In this document: positions 47,001 to 56,998 of the stretch, piece after piece
How positions within the stretch are numbered: the stretch's first letter is position 1
How the letters are laid out: each line of letters opens with the position of its first letter
Assembly: GCA_027627225.1 (NCBI GenBank)
Contig: CM051025.1
Location: forward strand, 56,054,681-56,118,680
Direction: 5' to 3'
Length of the DNA stretch: 64,000 nucleotides
From: Congeria kusceri
Lineage: Eukaryota; Mollusca; Bivalvia; Myida; Dreissenidae
The notes under the pieces: generated by a model
The model's input: only the letters and a program-made list of their open reading frames with translations
The model's database searches: none
Told to the model about the DNA's origin: nothing
Translations under genes and position numbers: made by a program

Positions 47001-50000
47001 TACAGGAATTTTAAGAGTTAGCAACGTTGAGCAACTGGAGTTTCAAGAGTGAGAAACGTTGTACAACAGGAGTTTTAAGAGTTAGCAACGTTGAATGAGG
47101 AACGTTGTGCAACAGGAGTTTCAAGAATGAGGAAGGTTGTGTAACAGGAGTTTTAAGAGTTAGCAGCGCTGTGCAACAGGAGTTTTTAGAGTTAGCAACG
47201 TTGTGCAACTGGAGTTTCAAGAGTGAGAAACGTTGTGCCACATGAGTGTTTAGAGTAAGCAACGTTGTGCAACTGGAGTTTCAAGAGTGTGAAACGTTGA
47301 GCAACAGGAGTTTAAAGAGTTAGCAACGTTGAATGAGGAACGTTGTGCAACAGGAGTTTCAAGAATAAGGAACGTTGTGCAACAGGAGTTTTAAGAGTTA
47401 GCAACGTTGTGCAACTGGAGCTTCAAGAGTAAGAAACGTTGTGCAACAGGAGTTTTAAGAGTTAGCAACATTGAATGATGAACGTTGTGCAACAGGAGTT
47501 TCAAGAATGAGGAACGTTGTGCAACAGAAGTGTTAAGAGTTAGGAACGTTGTGCAACATGAGTTTTAAGAGTTAGCAACGTTGTGCAACTGGAGTTTCAA
47601 GAGTGAGAATCGCTGTGCAACATGAGTTTTTAGAGTTAGCAACGTTGTGCAACTGGAGTTTCAAGAGTGAGAAACGTTGTGCAACAGGAGTTTAAAAAGT
47701 TAGCAACGTTGAATGAGGAACGTAGTGCAACAGGAGTTTCAAGAATGAGGAACGTTGTGCAACAGGAATTTTAAGAGCTAGCAACGTTGTGCAACTGGAG
47801 TTTCAAGAGTGAGAAACGTTGTACAACGGGGGTTTTAAGAGTTAGCAACGTTGAATGAGGAACGTTGTGCAACAGGAGTTTCAATAATGAGGAACTTTGG
47901 GAAACAGGAATTTTAAGAGTTAGCAACGTTGTGCAACAGGAGTTTTAAGAGTTAGCAACGTGTTGTGCAACAGGACTTTCAAGAGTGAGAAACGTTGTGC
48001 AACAGGAGTTTTTAGAGTTAGCAACGTTGTGCAACTGGACTTTCAAGAGTGCGAAACGTTGTGCAACATGAGTTTTAAGAGTTAGCAACGTTGAATGAGG
48101 AACGTTGTGCAACAGGAGTTTCAAGAATGAGGAACGTGTGCAACAGGAGTTTTAAGAGTTAGCAACGTTGTGCAACAGGAGTTTTAAGAATTTGCAACGT
48201 TGCGCAACTGGTGTTGCAAGAGTGAGAAACGTTGTGCAACATGAGTTTTTACAGTTAGCAAAGTTGTGCAACTGGAGTTTCAAGAGAGCGAAACGTTGTG
48301 CAACAGGAGTTTTAAGAGTTAGCAACGTTGAATGAGGAACGTTGTGCAACAGGAGTTTCAAGAATGTGGAACGTTATGCAACAGGAGTTTTAAGAGTTAG
48401 CAACGTTATGCAACTGGAGTTTCAAGAGTTCGAAACGTTGTGCAACATGACTTTTAAGAGTTAGCAACGTTGAATGAGGAACGTTGTGCAACATGAGTTT
48501 TTAGAGTTAGCAACGTTGTGCAACTGGAGTTTCAAGAGTGAGAAACGTTGTGCAACAGGAGTTTAAAGAGTTAGCAACGTTGAATGAGGAACGTAGTGCA
48601 ACAGGAGTTTCAAGAATGCGGAACGTTGTGCAACAGGAATTTTAAGAGTTAGCAACTTTGTGCAACTGGAGTTGAAAGAGTGAGAAACGTTGTGCAACAT
48701 GTGTTTTTAGAGTTAGCAACGTTGTGCAACTGGAGTTTCAAGAGTGCGAAACGTTGTGCAACAGGAGTTTTAAGAGTTAGCAACGTTGAATGAGGAACGT
48801 TGTGCAACAGGAGTTTCAAGAATGAGGAACGTCATGCAACAGGAGTTTTAAGAGTTAGCAACGTTGAATGAGGATCGTTGTGCAACAGGAGTTTTAAGAA
48901 TGAGGAACGTTGTGCAACAGGAGTTTTAAGAGTTAGCAACGTTGAATGAGGAACGTTGTGCAACAGGAGTTTCAAGAATGAGGAAGGTTGTGTAACAGGA
49001 GTTTTAAGAGTTAGCAGCGCTGTGCAACAGGAGTTTTTAGAGTTAGCAACGTTGTGCAACTGGAGTTTCAAGAGTGAGAAACGTTGTGCCACATGAGTGT
49101 TTAGAGTAAGCAACGTTGTGCAACTGGAGTTTCAAGAGTGTGAAACGTTGAGCAACAGGAGTTTAAAGAGTTAGCAACGTTGAATGAGGAACGTTGTGCA
49201 ACAGGAGTTTCAAGAATAAGGAACGTTGTGCAACAGGAGTTTTAAGAGTTAGCAACGTTGTGCAACTGGAGCTTCAAGAGTAAGAAACGTTGTGCAACAG
49301 GAGTTTTAAGAGTTAGCAACATTGAATGATGAACGTTGTGCAACAGGAGTTTCAAGAATGAGGAACGTTGTGCAACAGAAGTGTTAAGAGTTAGGAACGT
49401 TGTGCAACATGAGTTTTAAGAGTTAGCAACGTTGTGCAACTGGAGTTTCAAGAGTGAGAATCGCTGTGCAACATGAGTTTTTAGAGTTAGCAACGTTGTG
49501 CAACTGGAGTTTCAAGAGTGAGAAACGTTGTGCAACAGGAGTTTAAAAAGTTAGCAACGTTGAATGAGGAACGTAGTGCAACAGGAGTTTCAAGAATGAG
49601 GAACGTTGTGCAACAGGAATTTTAAGAGCTAGCAACGTTGTGCAACTGGAGTTTCAAGAGTGAGAAACGTTGTACAACGGGGGTTTTAAGAGTTAGCAAC
49701 GTTGAATGAGGAACGTTGTGCAACAGGAGTTTCAATAATGAGGAACTTTGGGAAACAGGAATTTTAAGAGTTAGCAACGTTGTGCAACAGGAGTTTTAAG
49801 AGTTAGCAACGTGTTGTGCAACAGGACTTTCAAGAGTGAGAAACGTTGTGCAACAGGAGTTTTTAGAGTTAGCAACGTTGTGCAACTGGACTTTCAAGAG
49901 TGCGAAACGTTGTGCAACATGAGTTTTAAGAGTTAGCAACGTTGAATGAGGAACGTTGTGCAACAGGAGTTTCAAGAATGAGGAACGTGTGCAACAGGAG

Positions 50001-51480
50001 TTTTAAGAGTTAGCAACGTTGTGCAACAGGAGTTTTAAGAATTTGCAACGTTGCGCAACTGGTGTTGCAAGAGTGAGAAACGTTGTGCAACATGAGTTTT
50101 TACAGTTAGCAAAGTTGTGCAACTGGAGTTTCAAGAGAGCGAAACGTTGTGCAACAGGAGTTTTAAGAGTTAGCAACGTTGAATGAGGAACGTTGTGCAA
50201 CAGGAGTTTCAAGAATGTGGAACGTTATGCAACAGGAGTTTTAAGAGTTAGCAACGTTATGCAACTGGAGTTTCAAGAGTTCGAAACGTTGTGCAACATG
50301 ACTTTTAAGAGTTAGCAACGTTGAATGAGGAACGTTGTGCAACATGAGTTTTTAGAGTTAGCAACGTTGTGCAACTGGAGTTTCAAGAGTGAGAAACGTT
50401 GTGCAACAGGAGTTTAAAGAGTTAGCAACGTTGAATGAGGAACGTAGTGCAACAGGAGTTTCAAGAATGCGGAACGTTGTGCAACAGGAATTTTAAGAGT
50501 TAGCAACTTTGTGCAACTGGAGTTGAAAGAGTGAGAAACGTTGTGCAACATGTGTTTTTAGAGTTAGCAACGTTGTGCAACTGGAGTTTCAAGAGTGCGA
50601 AACGTTGTGCAACAGGAGTTTTAAGAGTTAGCAACGTTGAATGAGGAACGTTGTGCAACAGGAGTTTCAAGAATGAGGAACGTCATGCAACAGGAGTTTT
50701 AAGAGTTAGCAACGTTGAATGAGGATCGTTGTGCAACAGGAGTTTTAAGAATGAGGAACGTTGTGCAACAGGAGTTTTAAGAGTAGCAACGTTGTGCAAC
50801 TGAAGTTTCAAGAGTGAGAAACGTTGTGCAACAGGAGTTTCAAGAGTTAGCAACGTTGAATGAGGAACGTTGTGCAACAGGAGTTTCAAGAATGAGGAAC
50901 GTTGTGCAACAGGAGTTTTAAGAGTTAGCAACGTTGAGCAACTGGAGTTTCAAGAGTGAGCAAATATGTACAACAGGAGTTTCAGGATAGAGCAACGCTC
51001 AGCAAAAGGAGTTTTAAGAGTGAGCAACACTGTACAATACGAGTTTTAGGAGCGGGATACTCTTTGAAATATTGGTTTCAAGAGGATGTGGAACAGGAGC
51101 TTCAAGAGTGAGCAACGCTGTAAAATACCAGTTTCAAAAACAGGAAACGCTGTACAGCATGCGTTCAGGATTGAGCAACGCTGTGCAACTGGAGTTTGAA
51201 GATCGAGCAACGCTGCGCACAGGAGACTTAAGTGAGCAACGTAGTAGAACACGAGTTTCAAGAGCGATAAAACGCTGTTCAACATGAGTTGACAGAGTGT
51301 GCAACGCAATACAACTTGTGTTTCAGGGGTGAGAACGTTGGTCCAAAGCAAAGTTATACAAAACGAATTTTAGGAGTGAGCACGTTGTACAACACGAGGT
51401 TCAAGATCGAGAAAAGCTGTACAACTGGAGTTTCAGGAATGGGCAACGTTGTACAAAACAAGATTCAAGGCGTGCAACAT
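44069..51480. repeat. 7.4-kb minisatellite array, 31-32-bp units
   Basis: The whole interval is built of a 31-32-bp unit related to GTTGTGCAAC + AGGAGTTTCAAGAGTGAGCAAC. Zones differ: 44,069-44,960 diverged units; 44,961-45,550 about 18 almost identical 32-mers (GAGCTACATTGTCCAATACG...); 45,550-46,180 mixed; 46,180-50,960 units of three types (ending GAATGAGGAAC, GAGTGAGAAAC or GAGTTAGCAAC) plus a recurrent 14-bp remnant GTTGAATGAGGAAC; 50,960-51,480 diverged again. Most units hold a single CpG and the 8-bp palindrome CAACGTTG. The many LLTLKTPVAQRFSLLKLQLH-like minus-strand frames arise from the repeat and are not genes. Confidence 0.97.
47081..50782. repeat. 1,851-bp higher-order tandem duplication inside the minisatellite
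   Basis: Positions 47,081-48,931 recur at 48,932-50,782 with no difference that I noticed, including rare variants such as GAATTTGCAACGTTGCGCAA (48,186 and 50,037) and GTGAGAATCGCTGTGC (47,602 and 49,453). The copies diverge from their surroundings at both ends of the unit. Confidence 0.92.
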
Positions 51481-52160
51481 TGTTCAAAAATACTTTCTTT
51501 TTCGGTGAGGTGGCGGCGGAGAAAACTTAAGGTTTCCGATCAAGACTAAGGTTTCCGATCAATACTATATTTAGCTATTGTAATGAAACTTCATACATTG
51601 ATGCATAGTAGGAAGACCTCGCATGAAATTGATTTGGTTCGGGTGGGGCCAAAGTCAAGGTCGCTAAAAATATTAATGTATTTCTGAAACTATATTTATA
51701 GATACCGTGTGTTGAGACTTCGCTTTTAATAATATGAAGTGGGTTGGGTCAAGGTCATCATTATTTGAATGGTAAAAACGCTTTCCACTCAATAGCCCAA
51801 TATCGGCTTGCATCAAAGAAGATGCTTCTATATACTAACTTCTATGCATGCCATTATTCCATGTTTCTTGTTATATTATATCTTTTTCTTCCGCTGGAAT
51901 AGGGGAACGACAGTTGGAATCAAGCGTATTGGAATTAGGGTGTACATATTGATGGATTTACAAGTCGTGATGACACAGGGTGTTGGGCTAGGGTCTTGTT
52001 AGAAATCCCTTCTCAGGATGACCTAGAATATATCATGTGTTTATCGAAGTCTCTTTCAATGGCTGATTTGAAGTTAGAGCTGACGGCTGTAATCACAGAC
52101 AAAAGGTGCACTTGTTACTTTGATTAGTCAGATTTATAAAATTTACTTATTAATGCCTAG
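51481..52160. other. Gene-free stretch with dispersed-repeat look
   Basis: TTAAGGTTTCCGATCAAGAC is followed by a second GGTTTCCGATCAATAC, then GGTCAAGGTC-type motifs (51,655 and 51,750) of a kind often seen in dispersed mollusc repeats. No gene is recognisable. Confidence 0.45.
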
Positions 52161-53643
52161 AGTCCATTAGGGCCGCGACAAATGGCCCAGAGTCGGCGTC
52201 AAAGAAAATTCGATTGACGCGCTTTGGCATGCTCTAGCCAGTAGGTTTGAGTTTTGCGCTTACAAGCATCATACGGCGTCTAGTGAGGCCGTATTGTCGT
52301 GCACCAAATGACACCAAGATTGTGCTAGTTTGCGCTAAAAGGCGTCAGTACAATCTAAAGCTTGGGTACTTAGCGACAAAACCTTCTGATTTTTGCGACG
52401 TTTAGGGTGTTTTGGGGTGTATTGGCGACATTACATACTTAGTTGGCGCCACATGTAGCGATAGCCGCCGCTGTATTTAAACTGCCGATCTAGAGAAATT
52501 GATTCACAGAGTCAGGTTCAGCAAGTGTCCTCGTCACCAAGAACAGAACTAAGGGACAGTCTTACTCCCTCTTCACCAGGAGGCTGGGAGAGAGTATGAG
52601 GGGCTAAGTTTTTATTAACTGGAAAAAGAACTATCAAAGGCGCTCGGGAAGAAGGAACCACCAGTGGTGGTCCGACCCATGCTCTATCCCCAGCTTCGAG
52701 CTGAAAGGCCAATACAATATCCTCATAGAGGAGCTCAGGACCCATGACCGGGCAAGGTTAAAAAAATACACCAGGCTGTCTCCAGAAATGTTTGATGAAT
52801 TGCTCGAGCGGCTGACACCAAGTACAAGGCTATTCCTGTTGGTCTCAAGTTGGCCGATATTTGGCATTCAGTGCCTCCTACAGAACACAACACCAAATCT
52901 GAAGGCAGGCTAAAGATAGCTCGAACGTTCGAGTCACGATGGATCATGCCACATCTCTAGACTCAATCCGAATGTTGTCAAATGTTTACATGAATATCAT
53001 ACAGAATTGTGTCAAAACTTGCATGAATTTCATCCAGAAAATGGCTTTGGTGTTTTATCCTCGGTGGCAAAATGAGGTCGATGAGCGTGAGAGAGGGCTC
53101 GGTATTACTAGTATTTGGCGCCAAAAGTCCAGAATATGGCGTGCCCTTGCACCGATTTATCGACAACTTCCGACAAACAATCGCAATCATAGTAAAGGGT
53201 TACGCAGACCAATAATGTAATGGCGTCTTATAGCGCGACACATTGGCGACAATAGGAAAAATCTGGATCAAAAAGACGCCTTTTGGCTCGCTATATCGCC
53301 AGATGGTAAACTTTGGCGCCAACCCGCGGCAGTGGTCCGCCTGAAGGATAGTTCGATGCCAGTGCACTCCAGTTGCAGCAAAAATGAGATAAGTATTTTC
53401 ATATCGGCGACAAATAACACTTCACTGGCTCCAGTGGGTCCCACACCTGTCATGATAGGCGATGAATTTGACGCCGTACAATTTTTTTTTTTAACAATTG
53501 AAGCCGATTCGTGCCATTGGGTTCCAATCATAGGTCAATTTACGACAAAACTATTCAACTTCCTTGTACTTGGCGATAGTATGCGACAAGTAAATGAAGC
53601 AAACGCCTTCTTGCGCGATTATGTCGCGGCTCTAGTGGGCTTC
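52161..53643 (+). mobile_element. PIF/Harbinger-type DNA transposon derivative with terminal inverted repeats
   Basis: The left end AGTCCATTAGGGCCGCGACA (52,161-52,180) matches the reverse complement of the right end (53,622-53,643), which reads CCCACTAGAGCCGCGACA over the shared part: 16 of 18 bases. The right end is followed by TAA and the left preceded by TAG, consistent with a decayed 3-bp TWA target duplication. Inside lies a broken HARBI1-like transposase. Subterminal DNA is rich in GGCGTC and GGCGAC motifs. At ~1.48 kb it is shorter than an autonomous element, which also needs a Myb-like partner gene. Confidence 0.78.
52640..52975 (+). pseudogene. Harbinger (HARBI1-like) transposase fragment
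   Basis: One frame gives GQYNILIEELRTHDRARLKK, then YTRLSPEMFDELLERLTP, the helical N-terminal part of Harbinger transposases (F/Y.R.SPE.FDELL). A frameshift at about 52,815 then moves to KAIPVGLKLAD, and further on ARTFESRWIMPH, which corresponds to the F..RW.FPH motif preceding the first catalytic Asp (GA.DGKH). A TAG follows in place of that motif. The segment between GLKLA and ARTFE is shortened. None of the catalytic DDE residues can be found downstream, so the fragment is inactive. Confidence 0.75.
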
Positions 53644-53825
53644 TAAGTTATGGTATAATTAGTATAAAATATAATACGAAAGTATACTGAATTTATGAAA
53701 TGTAATTGACTTTTGACAATTGACTAGAGATGGATCGCCTCTCACTTACCAACATGATTCCAGACTAATTTGACAAGTGAACCTTTCTCTAACTGTAAAA
53801 ACGCTGTAACAGATTTGAAAAGGCA

Positions 53826-54137
53826 TTGTTATTATACTTGAAAAACAAAATTTTAATGTTTCAAGAAGACACAATATCCCATCTAGAAGACGAGATGCGA
53901 CGAAAAACCGTCAGATACTTGAGTCTATTGCCAATAGAATGCTGTTTTATTGGATTCACGGTAGAAGCTCTTCGGTCACTTTGTGATGACTATACGGCAT
54001 CATTATCAAGTCTGAATATGGATAATTTCAAAGAATTGTTACAGTTTTGTATTGATGTAGGGGACACATTGCTACAGGAAAACCTTTCGTCTTGCGCAAG
54101 AAACGCAACAAACACATCAAAAACTGCGCATAATTAG
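53826..54137 (+). CDS. Hypothetical protein, 92-103 residues
   Basis: A plus-strand frame ends in TAG at 54,135-54,137; a second in-frame ATG at 53,859 would give MFQEDTISHLEDEMRRKTVR and onward, 92 residues. It has a helical, amphipathic look (MDNFKELLQFCIDVGDTLLQ), six Cys and no hydrophobic segment. An acceptor-like CTGTAACAG lies upstream (about 53,813), so it could be a last exon. It starts ~180 bp outside the Harbinger element. I recognise no family and it may be chance. Confidence 0.3.
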   Translation: MLLYLKNKILMFQEDTISHLEDEMRRKTVRYLSLLPIECCFIGFTVEALRSLCDDYTASLSSLNMDNFKELLQFCIDVGDTLLQENLSSCARNATNTSKTAHN

Positions 54138-54545
54138 TTATTATTTTGTATGAAGTATTTCGGCTTCATCTTCCGTCCGCAGGGAAGTCAAACTCAGTAT
54201 GTACATGGTTTTAATATTTGCTATTAAACAGTATCCCGTTCTTGAGTATCTCTTACGTCTTTTTGCAGTGTGCTGTGATTGCTTTTTGTTTTGTTAAGCG
54301 GTGACATACTTCCGCCCGCCCGCAACCCAAATGCCTGTACCCGCGCCTGGCATATGCTTACACGCTCATGCAATTCGGCGTTTGTTTGGACAGCTTTAAG
54401 GTTGTGGCTGTAGGGTTTTCCACGAATTTATTACATCGTTAATTTATGGGAAAGATGCGCAACGTTTACATTTTATCAAACGAGCTTTCAAATCGGTTTG
54501 TTGGTTTTGCAATACGGATGAGGCATGTCGTTGGAAAAATGCATG
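54138..54545. other. Gene-free stretch
   Basis: Contains a C-rich patch (CCGCCCGCCCGCAACCC near 54,312) but nothing I can assign. Confidence 0.5.
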
Positions 54546-54547
54546 TG

Positions 54548-54660
54548 CGTGAAGTTTTGTCCCAGATTAGCCTGTGCAGTTCGCACAGGCTAATACAGGA
54601 CAGCAATTTCCGCATACAGTGGATTTATGTTTAGAAGAGACTTCCTTGAAACAGAAAATA
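54548..54660. mobile_element. MITE-like hairpin repeat
   Basis: ATTAGCCTGTGC (54,566-54,577) pairs perfectly with GCACAGGCTAAT (54,583-54,594) across a 5-base loop. The stem extends with TGTCC/GGACA to about 20 positions with few mismatches. It is followed by TTTAGAAGAGACTTCCTTGA. From memory, this GTCCCAGATTAGCCTGTGC motif is a very common bivalve dispersed repeat; this copy seems to be one arm of a longer inverted-repeat element. Confidence 0.72.
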
Positions 54661-54767
54661 TTACGCACTTTACGCATGTGCATTTAGCTGGGTTTTTCCA
54701 CGACGCGCCTCATATCTAGTTACTTTTCTCTGATAGTTTGAGAGTAATCAACCATGGATCACCCGGA

Positions 54768-54805
54768 ACACCGAAGTGCGTTATCCTAGGAACGCACTAT
54801 GGTGT
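54768..54805. repeat. 38-nt imperfect stem-loop
   Basis: ACACC-GA-AGTGCGTT pairs with AACGCACT-AT-GGTGT across an 8-base loop ATCCTAGG. Related motifs recur at 54,820-54,840 (TTTGGTGTTGACAACC) and at 55,381-55,460 (GACGCACTTTGGTGTTGACC, then AACACCGAAGTTGGGTT, then ACACCAACGTGCGTT), bracketing the triplet repeats between them. Confidence 0.75.
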
Positions 54806-54888
54806 CTTCCCAGCTTTGGTGTTGACAACCATAATGCGTTCGATGTTTGGTATTAACTATAATAACAGCAAAGTACGTTGCAGTCGTA

Positions 54889-54940
54889 CATCATCATGAT
54901 CATTATCACCATTATAATAAATAATAATAATAATAATGGG
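54889..54940. repeat. CAT/AAT microsatellite
   Basis: CATCATCATGATCATTATC followed by ATAATAATAATAATAATAAT. Confidence 0.85.
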
Positions 54941-55075
54941 TCAAATTGCTAAACCGCCACTTTTGTATTGCGTATATTTCAATCAATACTCTTCTATTTT
55001 CTTAATTTGAGTTCTGGTGAGGCTTTCTTTTTCCAGTTTACCTTACAATTTGCAAGGTGGGCGGGAAAACCAATT

Positions 55076-55295
55076 CATGATGATGACGATTATGATCTGA
55101 TGATGATAATGTCGATTTTTATTATGATGATGAAAATGATTATGATAATGATGATCTGATGATGATGAATACGATCTGATGATGATCATTTGAATATGAT
55201 GTTTTGGTGATGGTTGATGATGATTTTATGATGATGATGGTGGTGATGATGATAATGATGATGATATAATGATGATGATGATGATGATGATAATG
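55076..55295. repeat. Imperfect GAT/ATG triplet microsatellite
   Basis: Interrupted GATGATGATGAT runs over about 220 bp. Met/Ile/Asp-rich frames here are by-products. Confidence 0.93.
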
Positions 55296-55725
55296 AATTT
55301 GATATCGTCTGAAACTGTCAAATAAGGATATACAAAATACTTCCCAAGTGCGTTCCTATTCACCAATTATATGTACCACTGCGACGCACTTTGGTGTTGA
55401 CCATAAAGCGAACGAACATTGGTCTTGAACACCGAAGTTGGGTTGACACCAACGTGCGTTGCTTCAATGCACATTATCGAATTAAAGTGATGGCTCTAGT
55501 TTAAACTAGACAAACCGGAACAAAAAAAATGTTTGTCTGCATTTTGAAAGCATTTGGAATCAGATAATTTACTTCATGTCTAAGCATATTTAAATTTCAT
55601 AAATGTGTTAACAATTGTTTGTCATTGATATATATTTTTTGTAGATATAAATCAGGGCTGGATGCAGACCAGGCTTGGCCGGGGGGAGGGGGGCTGGACT
55701 CAGATGATGTAGGTGGTAGGAGCAG

Positions 55726-55789
55726 CACCAGTAGTAGCAATAACATCATCATCGTCATCATCATCATTATCATCATCATCATCAGCAGC

Positions 55790-55870
<81 letters not shown>

Positions 55871-55928
55871 TGTAGTAGTAGTGGTGGTGGTAGTAAAATC
55901 ATCAGCAGCAGTAGTTGAGGTGTAGTAG
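55726..55928. repeat. Compound triplet microsatellite (ATC)n then (TAG)n
   Basis: ATCATCATC-type repeats (55,743-55,788) change into about 25 uninterrupted TAG/GTA triplets (55,790-55,870) and then degenerate GTAGTGGTGG copies. Poly-Leu, poly-Ser, poly-Thr and poly-Val frames on both strands come from it. Confidence 0.96.
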
Positions 55929-56270
55929 GAGAAGTAGTTTTTAAATATCAATCCCAGATTATTAAAAAATCACACAATTGTGGACCTTGGAAGACCTTGG
56001 AAAGAAGCAGAAAAAAAGAGATTGTTTTGGCTACCAATTTATAATATATTGGGAATGGTCATTTGTGATGGCTTTAACTAGTTTTGTTCGTTGTTTTTTT
56101 TCCTTCATTTTATGCTATTAATACTGTTTTCACTTTCGTACATAAAATTCGACAAAGTACATATTTTTGGACAAAATAGAAAGCAAGTTATATATTTATT
56201 ATACCCTATAACAAAATAGGTTATATACCATATACTACATAAGAGGTACCATATGTAGCCATATCTTTGC
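55929..56270. other. Gene-free AT-rich stretch
   Basis: Nothing recognisable beyond a small CCTAT/ATAGG stem near 56,200. Confidence 0.5.
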
Positions 56271-56475
56271 AAATTTTAAATCACAAGCTTTACACCCTAA
56301 ATTGACATTAACATGGTTTGTTTCCGTATCTACGGGGGTATTTGTATTATATCATTATTGTATCAATATATCTCTGTACGAACCAAATGAATTGCGGTAG
56401 ATTTTTTCCCTGAATTCTTTGGGATTCAGTCCCATCATCAGCCTTACAAACTATTAGAAAAAAAATGTCATGAAG
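56271..56475 (-). repeat. Possible retroelement end with CTGATGA hairpin
   Basis: On the minus strand CTGATGA (56,441-56,435) is followed by GGGA-CTGAA-TCCC and AAAGAATTCAGGG. This is the same arrangement as the hammerhead-like fold at 28.2 kb but with the GAAA core degraded to AAAG. It is probably a decayed end of a related retroelement; no coding part is visible. Confidence 0.35.
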
Positions 56476-56780
56476 TATGTGCCATACCTCTACCTAAACC
56501 AGATAGTTTGAATAAGGCGTAAAAAAAATATTATGTTTTTTTTTCAGGTTACATGCCCACAAAAATGAGGGTAGGTATGTAGGTAGGGATTTTTTTTATT
56601 TATTTGGTAAATGGTCAACTTTATGATTCTAAAACTAAAAGAATATTCAAAACATATCGGTAATATCTTTACACATAGTTTTTAAAGTGGATGCTATCAA
56701 AACAAAACAACAAAAAATCTTTTAATTATTGGAAAAAAGTAAATAAAACCAAAAAATATATCTGACTGACTCTATAAAAC

Positions 56781-56864
56781 ACGGCGGCATAGAGGAAACA
56801 TGAGAAAGCATCACGTGCGCACGTGTTAAATAAAATATTTCTCATGTCACCTCTATGCCGCCGT
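56781..56864. repeat. 27-bp near-perfect inverted repeat around CACGTGCGCACGTG
   Basis: Left arm 56,781-56,807 (ACGGCGGCATAGAGG..ACATGAGAAA) and right arm 56,838-56,864 (TTTCTCATGT..ACCTCTATGCCGCCGT) match at 25 of 27 positions, with a 30-base loop that contains the 14-bp palindrome CACGTGCGCACGTG. Confidence 0.93.
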
Positions 56865-56950
56865 AGTAAAACCTGCGCACGTGATGCTTTTACGTGCGCT
56901 CGTGTTAGCCATCACGTGCGCACTTGTTAATCATCACGTGCGCACGTCTT
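56809..56950. promoter_or_regulatory. Cluster of CACGTG/CGCACGTG motifs
   Basis: ATCACGTGCGCACGTG or near variants occur at about 56,810, 56,873 (reverse), 56,892, 56,911 and 56,933, with spacing of about 20-60 bp. CACGTG is the E-box bound by bHLH factors, and RCGTG is the core of hypoxia-response and Ah-receptor-type sites. Immediately downstream, a 27-nt segment (about 56,972-56,998) lies between an acceptor-like GTGTCTCAG and a perfect donor, ATG followed by GTAAGT. This could be a first coding exon or chance. No gene can be followed further. Confidence 0.35.
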
Positions 56951-56998
56951 TCACTAATTATTGTGTCTCAGGCATAGACGAACAGAATACGGAGAATG

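Noticed and set aside
44961..50960. Regular ~32-bp repeats resembling a CRISPR array
   Set aside because: There are no unique spacers; the whole period is repeated, no cas genes exist, and the DNA is clearly eukaryotic. It is a minisatellite.
53332..53646. 104-codon plus-strand frame inside the Harbinger derivative
   Set aside because: It runs through the subterminal GGCGAC-rich DNA and the right inverted repeat, with no recognisable domain.
55597..55951. Poly-Leu, poly-Ser, poly-Thr and poly-Val frames on both strands
   Set aside because: Translations of a TAG/CTA triplet microsatellite.
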